Shown: positions 27,597 to 35,813 of the stretch, one piece after another
Numbering within the stretch: the stretch's first letter is position 1
How the letters are laid out: the number at the start of each line of letters is the position of its first letter
Assembly (NCBI RefSeq): GCF_030409685.1
Contig: NZ_JAUFQJ010000013.1
Coordinates: 62,001 to 126,000 of the forward strand
Direction of reading: 5' to 3'
DNA length: 64,000 bases
DNA from: Ferruginibacter paludis
GTDB taxonomy: Bacteria; Bacteroidota; Bacteroidia; Chitinophagales; Chitinophagaceae
Program-made: the position numbers and the translations under genes
Notes under the pieces: model-generated
What the model was told of the DNA's origin: nothing
What the model saw: only the letters and a program-made list of their open reading frames with translations
Databases searched by the model: none

Positions 27597-27617
27597 AATT
27601 CAGTCAGAAACAGGAAG

Positions 27618-28091
27618 CTAGTTTACAATTTTGTTGGCGCAACTACTACTGGCAAAGGCTTCCGGCTTGGCTTTAAATGCAAAGCCCATACCTAGTATGT
27701 AGCCCATCGCTTCACGCAAAGCCTCGTTGCTTTTAAATTGCGGATTGGTATTGATGTCGGCATGTACTTCCATGTCAACATCATACAACGTAAACAGGTC
27801 GCATAATTCATACGCAATTTCAATACTTTTGGCAACTTCAACCAGCATACGTTCTTTAATGCTGTACTTCACCAAACTTTTTTCATTGTGAATAAACATA
27901 AAGCCACCGCGGCCCTCGCGTAAAAACACAATTACGGTTGCAAATTCTGTTTCCTTGCCTTTTACCTGGCTGTCTGTACCGATGCAAACTTTAAGATGGT
28001 TGCCTGCTTTTGTTTCTCTTGTGATTGTTTCTTCTACCGCCTGTTTAATGGGTAGTTGAATGGGATCGCCATTGAATTTTCTCCATAACAT
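27618..28091 (-). CDS. YkuK family RNase H-like protein (DUF458)
   Basis: A 157-residue protein that resembles the Bacillus YkuK family, with a predicted RNase H-like fold. Features: KVCIGTDSQVKGKETEFATVIVF near 33-55, with the Asp that begins the RNase H core, and VDMEVHADINTNPQFKSNE near 105-123 with further acidic residues. No enzymatic activity is established for the family as far as I know. It is a lone minus-strand gene, converging with engB. Confidence 0.78.
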   Translation of the reverse strand: MLWRKFNGDPIQLPIKQAVEETITRETKAGNHLKVCIGTDSQVKGKETEFATVIVFLREGRGGFMFIHNEKSLVKYSIKERMLVEVAKSIEIAYELCDLFTLYDVDMEVHADINTNPQFKSNEALREAMGYILGMGFAFKAKPEAFASSSCANKIVN

Positions 28092-28286
28092 ATAAAAAAG
28101 GGTTTTTTAAAGTTACTTAAAAAATATATATCATCAACGTTGAGGCATTTCGTGATGAATTGATTTAATGTTTATTTAAGAAAATATTTTGTGGTATTGA
28201 AGGGAAAGGGCATCTTAAGATGCTGAAAAGCATTTGCAAAGCATTCTATACTCTGCTGTATTTACGGGCAAGAATGAAAGCGGGAA

Positions 28287-28320
28287 ATAAAAAAGGGCCA
28301 GCCCCTTACGCTGACCCTTT
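28287..28320 (-). terminator. rho-independent terminator of the metalloprotease gene
   Basis: Arms at 28292-28302 and 28310-28320 pair over 10 of 11 positions (one C/A mismatch) around a 7-base loop. On the minus strand the stem is followed by a T-rich run (TTTTTTATTT, pairing partly with the stem), 21 bases after the stop codon at 28341. Confidence 0.8.
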
Positions 28321-28340
28321 AACTTACACATGAATCTACC

Positions 28341-29918
28341 TTACTGTTTTATAATTCTTTCTGTTTGTTGTTTGTTGTTGTTTACCAGTTGCAGTATATA
28401 TATACCGGCCGGCCGGTTATCCATATTCAGCTGGTTAAAGCCTTGTCTGCCGTTTCCTGCGGCAAGGGTATTGCCGTTGATGTCATTCAACCGGTATTGA
28501 TAATTGCTGTTTGCTGTTATGGTGAGCTGGCTATGAACCAAAGTAGAAACCTTAAAATCGGCTTTTACGGCGTCTTTTAAAACAATGGTATTGGAATACA
28601 TGCTTTGATTGAGTACTGAAGTTACTTTTAGCCTGTAATAAATATCTCCACGCTGAAATGGTGCATAGCTGTAACCGCTGGAAGTCCCATCGACTTTGGC
28701 GAGCGTACTGAAATTACTACCTGTGAGTGAAGACTCAACGGTAACAGATTGAACAGGTTCATCTGCCTGAATATTCCAGGTGAGGGAATGCTTGTTTTTT
28801 TCGCTTTTCCCTGCCAGGAGTACCTGCCGGATGGGTAACGTACCCTGCACGCCGGTAATGGTATAAGAACCAAGACTGCCATAATCTGTAGCGTTGCTAT
28901 TACCAGCCCCCTGTACTATTATATAGTAATTGCCTGCGTTTAAAATTGTGTCGATGGTTACATTCATTTTGTCAGTTGGGTCGTAGGTATTAATCAACGT
29001 TTTTGTTGCATCGTATAAGCTTACTTTCACATCCAGGTCAGCGCCATTATTATTGGCCGCGATGCTAAATGGAGAAATATCCAGATGGATATTTGAATTT
29101 ACCGCTACCGGAATTTTAAATGCGTCCAGGTCGGTAGAAGTAGTGATGATGCCGGTTACAGGAACAGGTGACAAATTGATCTGCGTTGGTGATCCGCTGA
29201 TAGCATCACTGAAATCATCCGGTCTGTAAGTAAAGCCGTTTTGAGTGGTAATGATGGAAAGGTTATCCTGAGTTGCAGTACATCCATAGGGGGTGGGCCC
29301 ATTGTTCCAACCGCTCATGTTACGGTTATAACTATTGCCCATAATGGGTGCCCAGGCAACCTGGCCTGTACCAGCCCCATCATTGTAGGTGGCCGTTAAG
29401 TTACAGCTGCCATCGTATCTCGACTGATGAGACAAGCCTACGGAATGTCCGCTTTCGTGAGAGCAGCATTCGGCTACATATTTTGCGTTATTGGGCCCAA
29501 GCCGGTCACAAAAAACAAAACAGGGGGTATCGTCACCCCAGGTAAATGAGCCTACGTAAGATATGCCTCCTACACCGGGATACCAGGCACTGGTAGGGGT
29601 AATAACCACCCTGATTCTTTTTTTAAGAGGAGCAGCCAAAAAAACGATTGAATCTGTTGTAATATTTATATTAAACGGCCGGTAGTCTTCAGCAACTCTG
29701 TTGAATACTTCAGTTATCTGGGCATCTGTCATTGGAGCCGAAGCACAGGTAAACGGGGTGCCGCCCTGCCAGAGTGGGCTGTTAACGTTGTGACCGTCAA
29801 AGTCCAGAAAGATGGTTGCACTTGCAGTTGGATAGCTGCTTAATTTAGGCAAACCATAGGTATCGAAAGAAACCAACAATGCTATCAATAGCACAAAAAG
29901 GGTAGTGGGCTTTCTCAT
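28341..29918 (-). CDS. secreted metzincin-type zinc metalloprotease with type IX sorting domain
   Basis: A 525-residue secreted protein. In order: signal peptide (MRKPTTLFVLLIALLVSFDTYG), a metalloprotease domain with the extended zinc site HESGHSVGLSHQ near residues 152-163 (HExxHxxGxxH), a prepeptidase C-terminal-like beta-sandwich (about 260-355, DLDVKVSLYD...GNYYIIVQGAG), a fibronectin-like segment, and a C-terminal type IX sorting domain (about 455-525, GIYILQL...ERIIKQ). It would cross the outer membrane through the Por system, as the presence of porT suggests, and digest proteins outside the cell. The small secreted protein 75 bases upstream may be its partner. A terminator follows. 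Confidence 0.88.
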   Translation of the reverse strand: MRKPTTLFVLLIALLVSFDTYGLPKLSSYPTASATIFLDFDGHNVNSPLWQGGTPFTCASAPMTDAQITEVFNRVAEDYRPFNINITTDSIVFLAAPLKKRIRVVITPTSAWYPGVGGISYVGSFTWGDDTPCFVFCDRLGPNNAKYVAECCSHESGHSVGLSHQSRYDGSCNLTATYNDGAGTGQVAWAPIMGNSYNRNMSGWNNGPTPYGCTATQDNLSIITTQNGFTYRPDDFSDAISGSPTQINLSPVPVTGIITTSTDLDAFKIPVAVNSNIHLDISPFSIAANNNGADLDVKVSLYDATKTLINTYDPTDKMNVTIDTILNAGNYYIIVQGAGNSNATDYGSLGSYTITGVQGTLPIRQVLLAGKSEKNKHSLTWNIQADEPVQSVTVESSLTGSNFSTLAKVDGTSSGYSYAPFQRGDIYYRLKVTSVLNQSMYSNTIVLKDAVKADFKVSTLVHSQLTITANSNYQYRLNDINGNTLAAGNGRQGFNQLNMDNRPAGIYILQLVNNNKQQTERIIKQ

Positions 29919-29993
29919 GTTAATAATTTTCTTCCCGGTTTGTCAGGCCAGAAACATGTAGGGTAAGGATTTTGTAAGGTAGTAGGGTATGCT

Positions 29994-30464
29994 TTACTGA
30001 CTACAGGTGGGAAGCATTTTTTGCAACTCGATTTTCACGAACTGATAGTTGCCTCCTCCTTTATTTTTAAGTTCAAATCCGTCCGCATAAGCAGGATCAA
30101 ACAAATGACCGGAGTATACAATCTGGTTGTCCTCATCTATTATCCTGGAAATTGTGAACGATATATTATTAAACTGCGCCAGTTTTACAACTACCGTTTG
30201 AAGGTTGCTGTATTTTGAAATATTGCTTTTTACATTTCCATCCAGCATAAGATTGCTGTTGAAAGAAACTGCAATGTTTTCTCCGGGGCGGCTGTTAAAA
30301 AAACTGTTTAGCTGTCCGGCTGTACAATTGATAACGTCAGGAAATTGAGTGAATAATGCTGGTTTAGCAGGAGAGGCCCTGTTTTGGGGATGCTCTTGTG
30401 CAAAGCTGGTGACTGCTGCAAGGATCAGCAGTACCATAAGGGTGGTAGTTGCAAGGTGTTTCAT
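29994..30464 (-). CDS. small secreted protein of unknown function next to the metalloprotease
   Basis: A 156-residue protein with a signal peptide (MKHLATTTLMVLLILAAVTSFAQ). The mature part (about 133 residues) has one Cys near residue 47 and one near the C-terminus (MLPTCSQ), which could form a disulphide. I do not recognise the family. It lies directly upstream of the protease gene on the same strand without a visible terminator, so the two are probably cotranscribed. A role as inhibitor, chaperone or substrate of the protease is only a guess from position. Confidence 0.6.
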   Translation of the reverse strand: MKHLATTTLMVLLILAAVTSFAQEHPQNRASPAKPALFTQFPDVINCTAGQLNSFFNSRPGENIAVSFNSNLMLDGNVKSNISKYSNLQTVVVKLAQFNNISFTISRIIDEDNQIVYSGHLFDPAYADGFELKNKGGGNYQFVKIELQKMLPTCSQ

Positions 30465-30481
30465 GGTACAAAGGATTTAAA

Positions 30482-30489
30482 CAAAACTA
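30482..30489 (-). promoter_or_regulatory. -7 promoter box of the small secreted protein / metalloprotease pair
   Basis: TAGTTTTG on the minus strand matches TAnnTTTG, 17 bases before the ATG at 30464. This supports one transcript for the small protein and the protease. Confidence 0.5.
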
Positions 30490-30602
30490 TTGTGTAAGGA
30501 ATAGATTTGTCTTTACAGAGAACGACAGTCCGTCAATATTATTTTATAAAGAAGGTTTTTTTTCAGCAGGCGGGCTTTAATTTGGATGGATACTGTAAAG
30601 CA

Positions 30603-30968
30603 TCAATACTGACCAGTGCTTAATAATACCAGTGTACAGGCTTCCTGTGTGGCAATGTTGTTTTTGTGTGCCAGCTCTTCCAGCGTTTCATTTTCAGTGC
30701 CTGGGTTAAAAATAATCCTGTTGGGGTGTAGTGACATAATGTAATCATAATAGTCCGGTTGCCGGGCAGGATTGATGTAAAGCGTTACGGTATCAATATC
30801 GTCAAGAGGTTTTTTTTCAGTTTCAATAATTATATTACCGATGTTGCCTTTTTTTATGCCTAATGCCACCACGGGGTGCTCATTTGCCGTTAACTTTTTC
30901 ACTGCAAGGTAACTGTACCGTGCCGGATTTTCTGAAGCGCCAATAACGAGCGTTTTTTTCTTTTGCAT
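30603..30968 (-). CDS. CoA-binding domain protein (YccU-like)
   Basis: A 121-residue Rossmann-fold protein of the stand-alone CoA-binding family. It shows TLVIGASENPARYSYLAVKKL near 6-26, with the nucleotide-binding loop GASENP, and RIIFNPGTENETLE near 84-97. These small proteins resemble the CoA-binding part of succinyl-CoA synthetase; their biological role is unknown. It is probably separate from the DCC gene, with about 95 bases between them. Confidence 0.82.
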   Translation of the reverse strand: MQKKKTLVIGASENPARYSYLAVKKLTANEHPVVALGIKKGNIGNIIIETEKKPLDDIDTVTLYINPARQPDYYDYIMSLHPNRIIFNPGTENETLEELAHKNNIATQEACTLVLLSTGQY

Positions 30969-31063
30969 ACTTAAAATTACAAAATTTTACAACAAGATAG
31001 TTGTTGCTGTACGCTTCATGAAACAGACTACATTTACAAAATGTTGGTTAAACAAGATTATCA

Positions 31064-31465
31064 TCAGGGCAAAAATCTTGCTTTTAATTCAGGCGTTGGA
31101 ATCATGCAGGTTTCTTTCTTTCCAAACCAACGGTAGCGGTTTTGCGCTATCCAGTTGTATACTGCATCCCGTAAAAACCGCGGAACAATTATAAAAATAT
31201 ATAAACAGCACCAGGCACCCCTTATTTGCCTGGCAACATACAGCGCTGCTGTCGATTTTGTGAAAATTTTATTATGCTGCACCAGGATGAATGAAGAAAA
31301 TTCATCAACGGGTAATTGATGTTGTTGCAATAGTTGCTGGCCCGCTTCACTTTGTAAAGAAGCAAATAAGAATTTACCATTGGGATCGTGACGAATGATA
31401 AACTGCACAGCCCCGTTGCATAAATTACAAACGCCGTCGAATAAGATGATGGAGGTTGATTTCAT
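31064..31465 (-). CDS. DCC family thiol-disulphide oxidoreductase-like protein (DUF393)
   Basis: A 133-residue protein with the family-defining DGVCNLCN motif (DxxCxxC) near residue 10-17, followed by FIIRHDPNGKFLFASLQSEAG. The fold is thought to be thioredoxin-like, with the two Cys residues as a redox pair. The biological substrate is unknown. It lies 43 bases downstream of the TIGR01777 epimerase, but has its own -7 box. Confidence 0.85.
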   Translation of the reverse strand: MKSTSIILFDGVCNLCNGAVQFIIRHDPNGKFLFASLQSEAGQQLLQQHQLPVDEFSSFILVQHNKIFTKSTAALYVARQIRGAWCCLYIFIIVPRFLRDAVYNWIAQNRYRWFGKKETCMIPTPELKARFLP

Positions 31466-31472
31466 TTGCCAG

Positions 31473-31480
31473 CAAAGTTA
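31473..31480 (-). promoter_or_regulatory. -7 promoter box of the DCC gene
   Basis: TAACTTTG on the minus strand matches TAnnTTTG, seven bases before the ATG at 31465. This predicts a very short leader and a transcript of its own. Confidence 0.5.
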
Positions 31481-31508
31481 CATCCGTGAATGAATTATAT
31501 CCGTGGAT

Positions 31509-32402
31509 TTAATGTCCTTCCAAAATGTCATTAAGTGCATGATCCAGCTGTTCAAATTTAAATATGTAGCCGCAGGCTAATAATCTTTCCGGGACAACCC
31601 ACCTGCTTTTCAAAATCAATTCTGTTTCAGTGCGGATAATAACAGCCCCTATCCGAAGCAGCCATACGGGAGCTGGTGCGCCAAACTTCACCTTCATATT
31701 ATTGCGTAATGATTTCATTAGTGTATAATTATTTACGGGATTAGGTGCCGACACATTGAATACGCCTTCCAAAATTGTATGTTTTTTTAAAAACAAGATT
31801 ATTTCAAAAATATCTTCTACATGTATCCAGCTAAACATCTGTCTGCCGGTTCCCTGCCTACCCCCAAGGCCAAATTGAACCAATCTTTTCAATGGTTTTA
31901 GAACGCCTCCATCTTTGCCTACTACGATCGCCATCCTTAATGCGACCTGCCTTGTGTGGTTTAGTTTGAAACCGAAAAATGCTTTCTCCCAGCTGGTGGC
32001 AATATTCACCGAGAATCCGCTACCAATCTCACCTGCCGATTCTGTCATTGGCCTGTCTTCTGCATGCCGGTAAATTGTTGCTGTACTTGAATTGATCCAG
32101 AGTTTCGGCGGATTCTTACATTTTAATATGGCATCACCCAGGGCAATGGTAGTGTTTATTCTTGAGTCGAGAATCTCTTTTTTATTTTGGTCATTGTATC
32201 TGCAGTCAACAGATTTTCCGGCTAAATTAACCAGTATAGCTGCATTTTCAAGTGCCTTAATAATTGCCGTTGTGTCGGTCCATTTAACATGATCAGGATG
32301 TCTCGAAATTATTTTAACCTCGAAACCCAACGCATTGAATCTTTCCCTGAGATAATTTCCAATGAAACCTGTTCCACCGGCAATAATAATTTTTTCTTTC
32401 AT
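31509..32402 (-). CDS. TIGR01777 family NAD(P)-dependent epimerase (YfcH-like)
   Basis: A 297-residue extended short-chain dehydrogenase. The nucleotide-binding GGTGFIGNYLRERF opens the protein, with LVNLAGKSVDCRY near 58 and WINSSTATIYRH near 103-114. The C-terminal DUF1731 part (VWLLRIGAVI...GYIFKFEQLDHALNDIL) is typical of the TIGR01777 group. The substrate is not known. Its start overlaps the stop of the upstream membrane-protein gene by four bases (ATGA), so both belong to one operon. Confidence 0.88.
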   Translation of the reverse strand: MKEKIIIAGGTGFIGNYLRERFNALGFEVKIISRHPDHVKWTDTTAIIKALENAAILVNLAGKSVDCRYNDQNKKEILDSRINTTIALGDAILKCKNPPKLWINSSTATIYRHAEDRPMTESAGEIGSGFSVNIATSWEKAFFGFKLNHTRQVALRMAIVVGKDGGVLKPLKRLVQFGLGGRQGTGRQMFSWIHVEDIFEIILFLKKHTILEGVFNVSAPNPVNNYTLMKSLRNNMKVKFGAPAPVWLLRIGAVIIRTETELILKSRWVVPERLLACGYIFKFEQLDHALNDILEGH

Positions 32403-32857
32403 TTTAAAAGTATAAAAAGTAAAACAATAAAGCGGTAAAATACCCAGGTATAAGAGAGCATTTCCGGCAGCGATAATGTAGCAACTACCCGCTTGTGTAC
32501 AAAAAAGAGAATGAGAACGATAGCAAAAAAGTAGGCGAGGTTTACCATATCGTTCATTTGGTAAACGAGATTGATGCGCAATAACGGCCAGAGTAAAACA
32601 GCCCCAATGAATGATATCATCAAAAGGTTGAAATAATAATCCAACTTTAGTGAATTGGGTTTTTTATAAATCAACGGAAACTGGAACAACATCATGCCTG
32701 TAATCATGAAAAGCTCAAACTGCCAGTTATATTTTATTACAATAAGATGCTGAATCAGCAAGGCAAAACGGCTTAAGGTGAAGGCTGTCACAGCAATACA
32801 AAATGCTATTGCAGCTAATTTAAAGATTGGCGGAATTGTTATTTTTGAGACTTGCAT
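32399..32857 (-). CDS. hypothetical membrane protein (four segments)
   Basis: A 152-residue protein, almost entirely hydrophobic, with about four membrane segments (near 10-35, 43-60, 70-88 and 98-115) and a short hydrophobic C-terminus. I do not recognise the family. It is translationally coupled to the TIGR01777 epimerase through a 4-base overlap and follows another small membrane protein by 22 bases, so these three form a compact operon. Confidence 0.65.
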   Translation of the reverse strand: MQVSKITIPPIFKLAAIAFCIAVTAFTLSRFALLIQHLIVIKYNWQFELFMITGMMLFQFPLIYKKPNSLKLDYYFNLLMISFIGAVLLWPLLRINLVYQMNDMVNLAYFFAIVLILFFVHKRVVATLSLPEMLSYTWVFYRFIVLLFILLK

Positions 32858-32879
32858 GATGTATTTTGAAGTGTAAATA

Positions 32880-33242
32880 TTACTTAAGTAATGCCAGCGG
32901 CCGTTGCATTTTTATATACACTTCTTCATAACATATCCAGGTATACCAAATCGCCATAAATGGTGCTGTAAATACTAAAATAACAACTGAACCCAGTGGC
33001 ATTGTGACTATACTTATAAATGTAATCCAATGATATGCATAGCGCTTGCCTTTATTGTAAGTAAACCAATGATTCAATGCGTGAACAATCATACTGATAA
33101 CCTGCCAGCCGCCCACAACGAAGTAACCGGTTAAAAAATTCAAGTCAACAATGGGCCTTTCAGTTTTTAATAAAGTAACTATGGTGAAAAAAATAATTAA
33201 ACACGAACTTATCCGAAAATCTATTTTCATAATACTTTTCAT
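32880..33242 (-). CDS. hypothetical small membrane protein
   Basis: A 120-residue protein with about three membrane segments (near 9-25, 36-55 and 74-98). A family name is not evident. It opens the putative operon with the four-segment protein and the epimerase. A TTTCA...TGAAA palindrome lies 18-37 bases upstream of its ATG, similar to one ahead of the GbsR gene, hinting at common control. Confidence 0.6.
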   Translation of the reverse strand: MKSIMKIDFRISSCLIIFFTIVTLLKTERPIVDLNFLTGYFVVGGWQVISMIVHALNHWFTYNKGKRYAYHWITFISIVTMPLGSVVILVFTAPFMAIWYTWICYEEVYIKMQRPLALLK

Positions 33243-33259
33243 GATTGTGTATTTTATAA

Positions 33260-33279
33260 TTTCAGAAATATTTGAAAGT
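33260..33279. promoter_or_regulatory. candidate operator palindrome upstream of the small membrane protein operon
   Basis: Arms TTTCA at 33260-33264 and TGAAA at 33273-33277 face each other across AT-rich spacer. Span and arms match the palindrome at 33865-33884 ahead of the GbsR/MarR gene; about 14 of 20 positions agree. AT-rich sequence makes chance pairing possible. Confidence 0.45.
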
Positions 33280-33330
33280 TTGTCTCCAAATAAAAGCTGC
33301 AGTGCAGCTTGTTTAGTTGGAGTTGCTGAT

Positions 33331-33837
33331 CTATTTAAACAATTTCATCAACCCGCTTAAAAACCAGTTTTCGTCCGCCTTTACCATCATGTCCAGCATT
33401 TTTTCTGCCTGGTTGCCGAATTTCCGGATGCCGCTTACCGTATCCACAAATTGTTTCACATTTTTATCTTTCTTATCGCCTTCAATTTTTTCCAGCTGAC
33501 CCAGTAATTTCAGCATGGGGTCAAGTTCCCGTTTCTTTCTTTCCTGTATAATTTGTGTTGCTATCTTCCAGGTATCTTTTTCGGCTGAAAAATATTCTTT
33601 CCTTTCACCAGGTATCAAAACCCTGTCGACCAGTCCCCAGCTAATCAGGTCACGCATATTCATATTCACATTACCACGGCTTACATTCAGCTGCTCCATT
33701 ACATCTTCCTGGGTAAGCGGATCCGGGCTCACCATCAGCAATGCATGTATTTGTGCCATCGTGCGGTTAATACCCCACTGGCTACCAAAGGCGCCCCAGC
33801 TGCTGATAAATTGTTGCTTTGCTTCGGTTAATTTCAT
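33331..33837 (-). CDS. GbsR/MarR family transcriptional regulator
   Basis: A 168-residue winged-helix regulator. It shows the GbsR-type N-terminus (FISSWGAFGSQWGINRTMAQIHALLM) and the DNA-binding wing region (LTQEDVMEQLNVSRGNVNMNMRDLISWGLVDRV near 57-90). Such regulators usually repress nearby genes and respond to small ligands; no ligand can be named. The palindrome at 33865-33884 lies just upstream of its own start and a similar one precedes the next minus-strand operon, suggesting autoregulation and control of the membrane protein / epimerase genes. Confidence 0.87.
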   Translation of the reverse strand: MKLTEAKQQFISSWGAFGSQWGINRTMAQIHALLMVSPDPLTQEDVMEQLNVSRGNVNMNMRDLISWGLVDRVLIPGERKEYFSAEKDTWKIATQIIQERKKRELDPMLKLLGQLEKIEGDKKDKNVKQFVDTVSGIRKFGNQAEKMLDMMVKADENWFLSGLMKLFK

Positions 33838-33864
33838 GTGTTAAAGCTAAAGTATATTTCTGAA

Positions 33865-33884
33865 CTTTCAAAATATATTGAAAG
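33865..33884. promoter_or_regulatory. candidate operator palindrome upstream of the GbsR/MarR gene
   Basis: CTTTCAA at 33865-33871 and TTGAAAG at 33878-33884 form a perfect 7-base inverted repeat with a 6-base spacer, 28 bases upstream of the regulator start. Its size fits a dimeric winged-helix protein. Confidence 0.5.
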
Positions 33885-33902
33885 ATTAATTTTGAGTCGG
33901 CA

Positions 33903-33936
33903 AAAAAAAAGCGTTGGCAATTAGGCCAACGCTTTT
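33903..33936 (-). terminator. rho-independent terminator of the pdhC gene
   Basis: GCGTTGGC (33911-33918) and GCCAACGC (33925-33932) form a perfect stem with a 6-base loop. On the minus strand it is followed by a run of nine T, 22 bases after the pdhC stop. A shorter T4 run follows on the plus strand. It insulates the GbsR gene from pdhC. Confidence 0.88.
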
Positions 33937-33954
33937 CAGCTATTTTATTTTAAA

Positions 33955-35613
33955 TTAAACCAGCATGGTAACCGGGTTTTCTAAAAATTTCTTAAGTGTT
34001 TGTAAAAAAGATGCCCCCACAGCACCGTCCACACTTCTGTGATCACAGCTCAGCGTAAGTTTCATTACATTGGTTACGGCAAAACCATCCCCTTTCTTAA
34101 CAACTTTTTCCTTGATGGCGCCCACGGCTAAAATGGCGCTGTCGGGCGGATTAATGATGGCGGTGAATTCTTCAATGTCCATCATTCCCAGGTTGGAAAT
34201 GGTAAATGTATTGCCGCTAAATTCGTTTGGCTGTAATTTTTTGGATTTTGCTTTACCATACAGTTCTTTAGCATCAGCGGCTATCTGTGATAAAGATTTC
34301 TGATCTGCAAAACGGATCACAGGAACAATCAGCCCTTCGGGCAATGCAAGTGCAGAACCGATATGAATGTGCTGGTTGTGACGGATAAAATCTCCCATCC
34401 AACTGCTGTTCACATCAGGATGCTGACGAAGTGCCATTGCACTTGCTTTTATCACCATATCATTAAAGGAAATTTTTACAGGGCTTACTTCGTTCATCGC
34501 TGTTCTTGCAGTCATGGCGTTGTCCATGTTAATTTCCATGGTAAGATAAAAATGCGGCGCAGCAAATTTGCTTTCGCTTAAACGGCGGGCTATCACTTTG
34601 CGCATTTGCGTTAACGGCGTATCAGTATATCCTTCCTGTCCAACGGCAGTAAATGCAGGCGCTGTAGCAGCAGGCGTTGAAGCCGGCTCAGAAGCGGCTT
34701 TTGCAGGTGCAGTAGCAGGTGTATAGTTGTCTATATCTTTTTTGGTAATTCGGCCATTGTCGCCACTGCCGTTTACTTTTGATAAATCTATTCCTTTATC
34801 GGCGGCCAGTTTTTTAGCAAGGGGAGAGGCTTTAATGCGCTGGTCAGACGAAGCAGTTTCTGCAACCTGTGGAGCAACCTGTTCAGCAGGAGCAGCCGCA
34901 GTCTCAGTAGCAGCAGGAGCTGAAGCTGGTCCTGCATTGGCACCAGATTTTTCTGCAGCAACATATGCGCTCACATCCGTTCCCGGTTTACCAACTATGG
35001 CAATAATTTCATTTACCTTAGCCGCTTTACCAGCTTCCACTCCAATATATAATAAAGTACCCTCTTCATAACCCACCACTTCCATCGTTGCTTTATCGGT
35101 TTCAACATCTGCAAGTACATCATCACTTTTTACCTGGTCGCCCACTTTTTTATTCCAGGATACAATCTTTCCTTCCGTCATTGTATCGCTTAACAAAGGC
35201 ATTCTTATTTCTTTTGCACCGGCAGGCAGTGCAACTTTTTGAGATTTGGTTTCGGGTGCAGGTGTGGCAGGCGCTATTGTAGCAGGGGCAGGTGTTGCAG
35301 CTTTGTTTTCTGCTGCAGGAGCTGCAGGTGTTGCGGCTTTGGTATCTCCTTCCAGCAAGGCTTTATAGTCTTCACCTTCTTTACCTACAATGGCAATAAT
35401 CTGGTTTATTTTAGCGGCCTCTCCTGCAGGTACGCCAATGTAAAGCAAAGTGCCGTCCACATAGCCTGTCACTTCCATGGTAGCTTTGTCGGTTTCCACA
35501 TCTGCCAGCACGTCATCACTCTTTACTTTATCGCCTACTTTTTTATTCCAGGTCACTATTTTTCCTTCCGTCATAGTATCGCTCAACAGCGGCATGCGTA
35601 TCACTTCTGCCAT
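33955..35613 (-). CDS. pdhC: dihydrolipoamide acetyltransferase, E2 of pyruvate dehydrogenase
   Basis: A 552-residue E2 subunit that transfers the acetyl group from lipoyl-lysine to CoA. In order: lipoyl domain 1 (about 1-78, lipoylated Lys in DKATMEV), an Ala/Pro-rich linker, lipoyl domain 2 (about 136-212, again DKATMEV), a second linker, the peripheral subunit-binding domain (ASPLAKKLAADKGIDL near 265) and the catalytic domain with the active-site His in CDHRSVDGAVGA. The ATG at 35613 begins MAEVIRMPLLSDTM; the 36-residue upstream extension has no family features. E1 and E3 genes are not nearby. Confidence 0.92.
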   Translation of the reverse strand: MAEVIRMPLLSDTMTEGKIVTWNKKVGDKVKSDDVLADVETDKATMEVTGYVDGTLLYIGVPAGEAAKINQIIAIVGKEGEDYKALLEGDTKAATPAAPAAENKAATPAPATIAPATPAPETKSQKVALPAGAKEIRMPLLSDTMTEGKIVSWNKKVGDQVKSDDVLADVETDKATMEVVGYEEGTLLYIGVEAGKAAKVNEIIAIVGKPGTDVSAYVAAEKSGANAGPASAPAATETAAAPAEQVAPQVAETASSDQRIKASPLAKKLAADKGIDLSKVNGSGDNGRITKKDIDNYTPATAPAKAASEPASTPAATAPAFTAVGQEGYTDTPLTQMRKVIARRLSESKFAAPHFYLTMEINMDNAMTARTAMNEVSPVKISFNDMVIKASAMALRQHPDVNSSWMGDFIRHNQHIHIGSALALPEGLIVPVIRFADQKSLSQIAADAKELYGKAKSKKLQPNEFSGNTFTISNLGMMDIEEFTAIINPPDSAILAVGAIKEKVVKKGDGFAVTNVMKLTLSCDHRSVDGAVGASFLQTLKKFLENPVTMLV

Positions 35614-35813
35614 AATAAATAATTTCTGTTTGTTTTTTAAATTGAAGGTCGAAATTAATGCAAAAAAGGGAAATCCACCATTGTTCGTTAGCGCATTTCT
35701 AATTGTTGCAATAAAAAGCATTTGTTTCAGACAAGCAAAACTTCTGAAACAAAAGATACCGTGTCAAAGGGACTTTGAATCCGGAGCTTTTAACATGAAT
35801 GTGAAATTATATG

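Noticed and set aside
34975..35605. Apparent long direct repeat within pdhC
   Set aside because: It is the pair of homologous lipoyl domains, a normal feature of E2 proteins, not a DNA repeat element.
34727..35622. Several open frames antisense to pdhC
   Set aside because: They result from the Ala/Pro-rich linkers and repeated lipoyl domains of pdhC read on the other strand.
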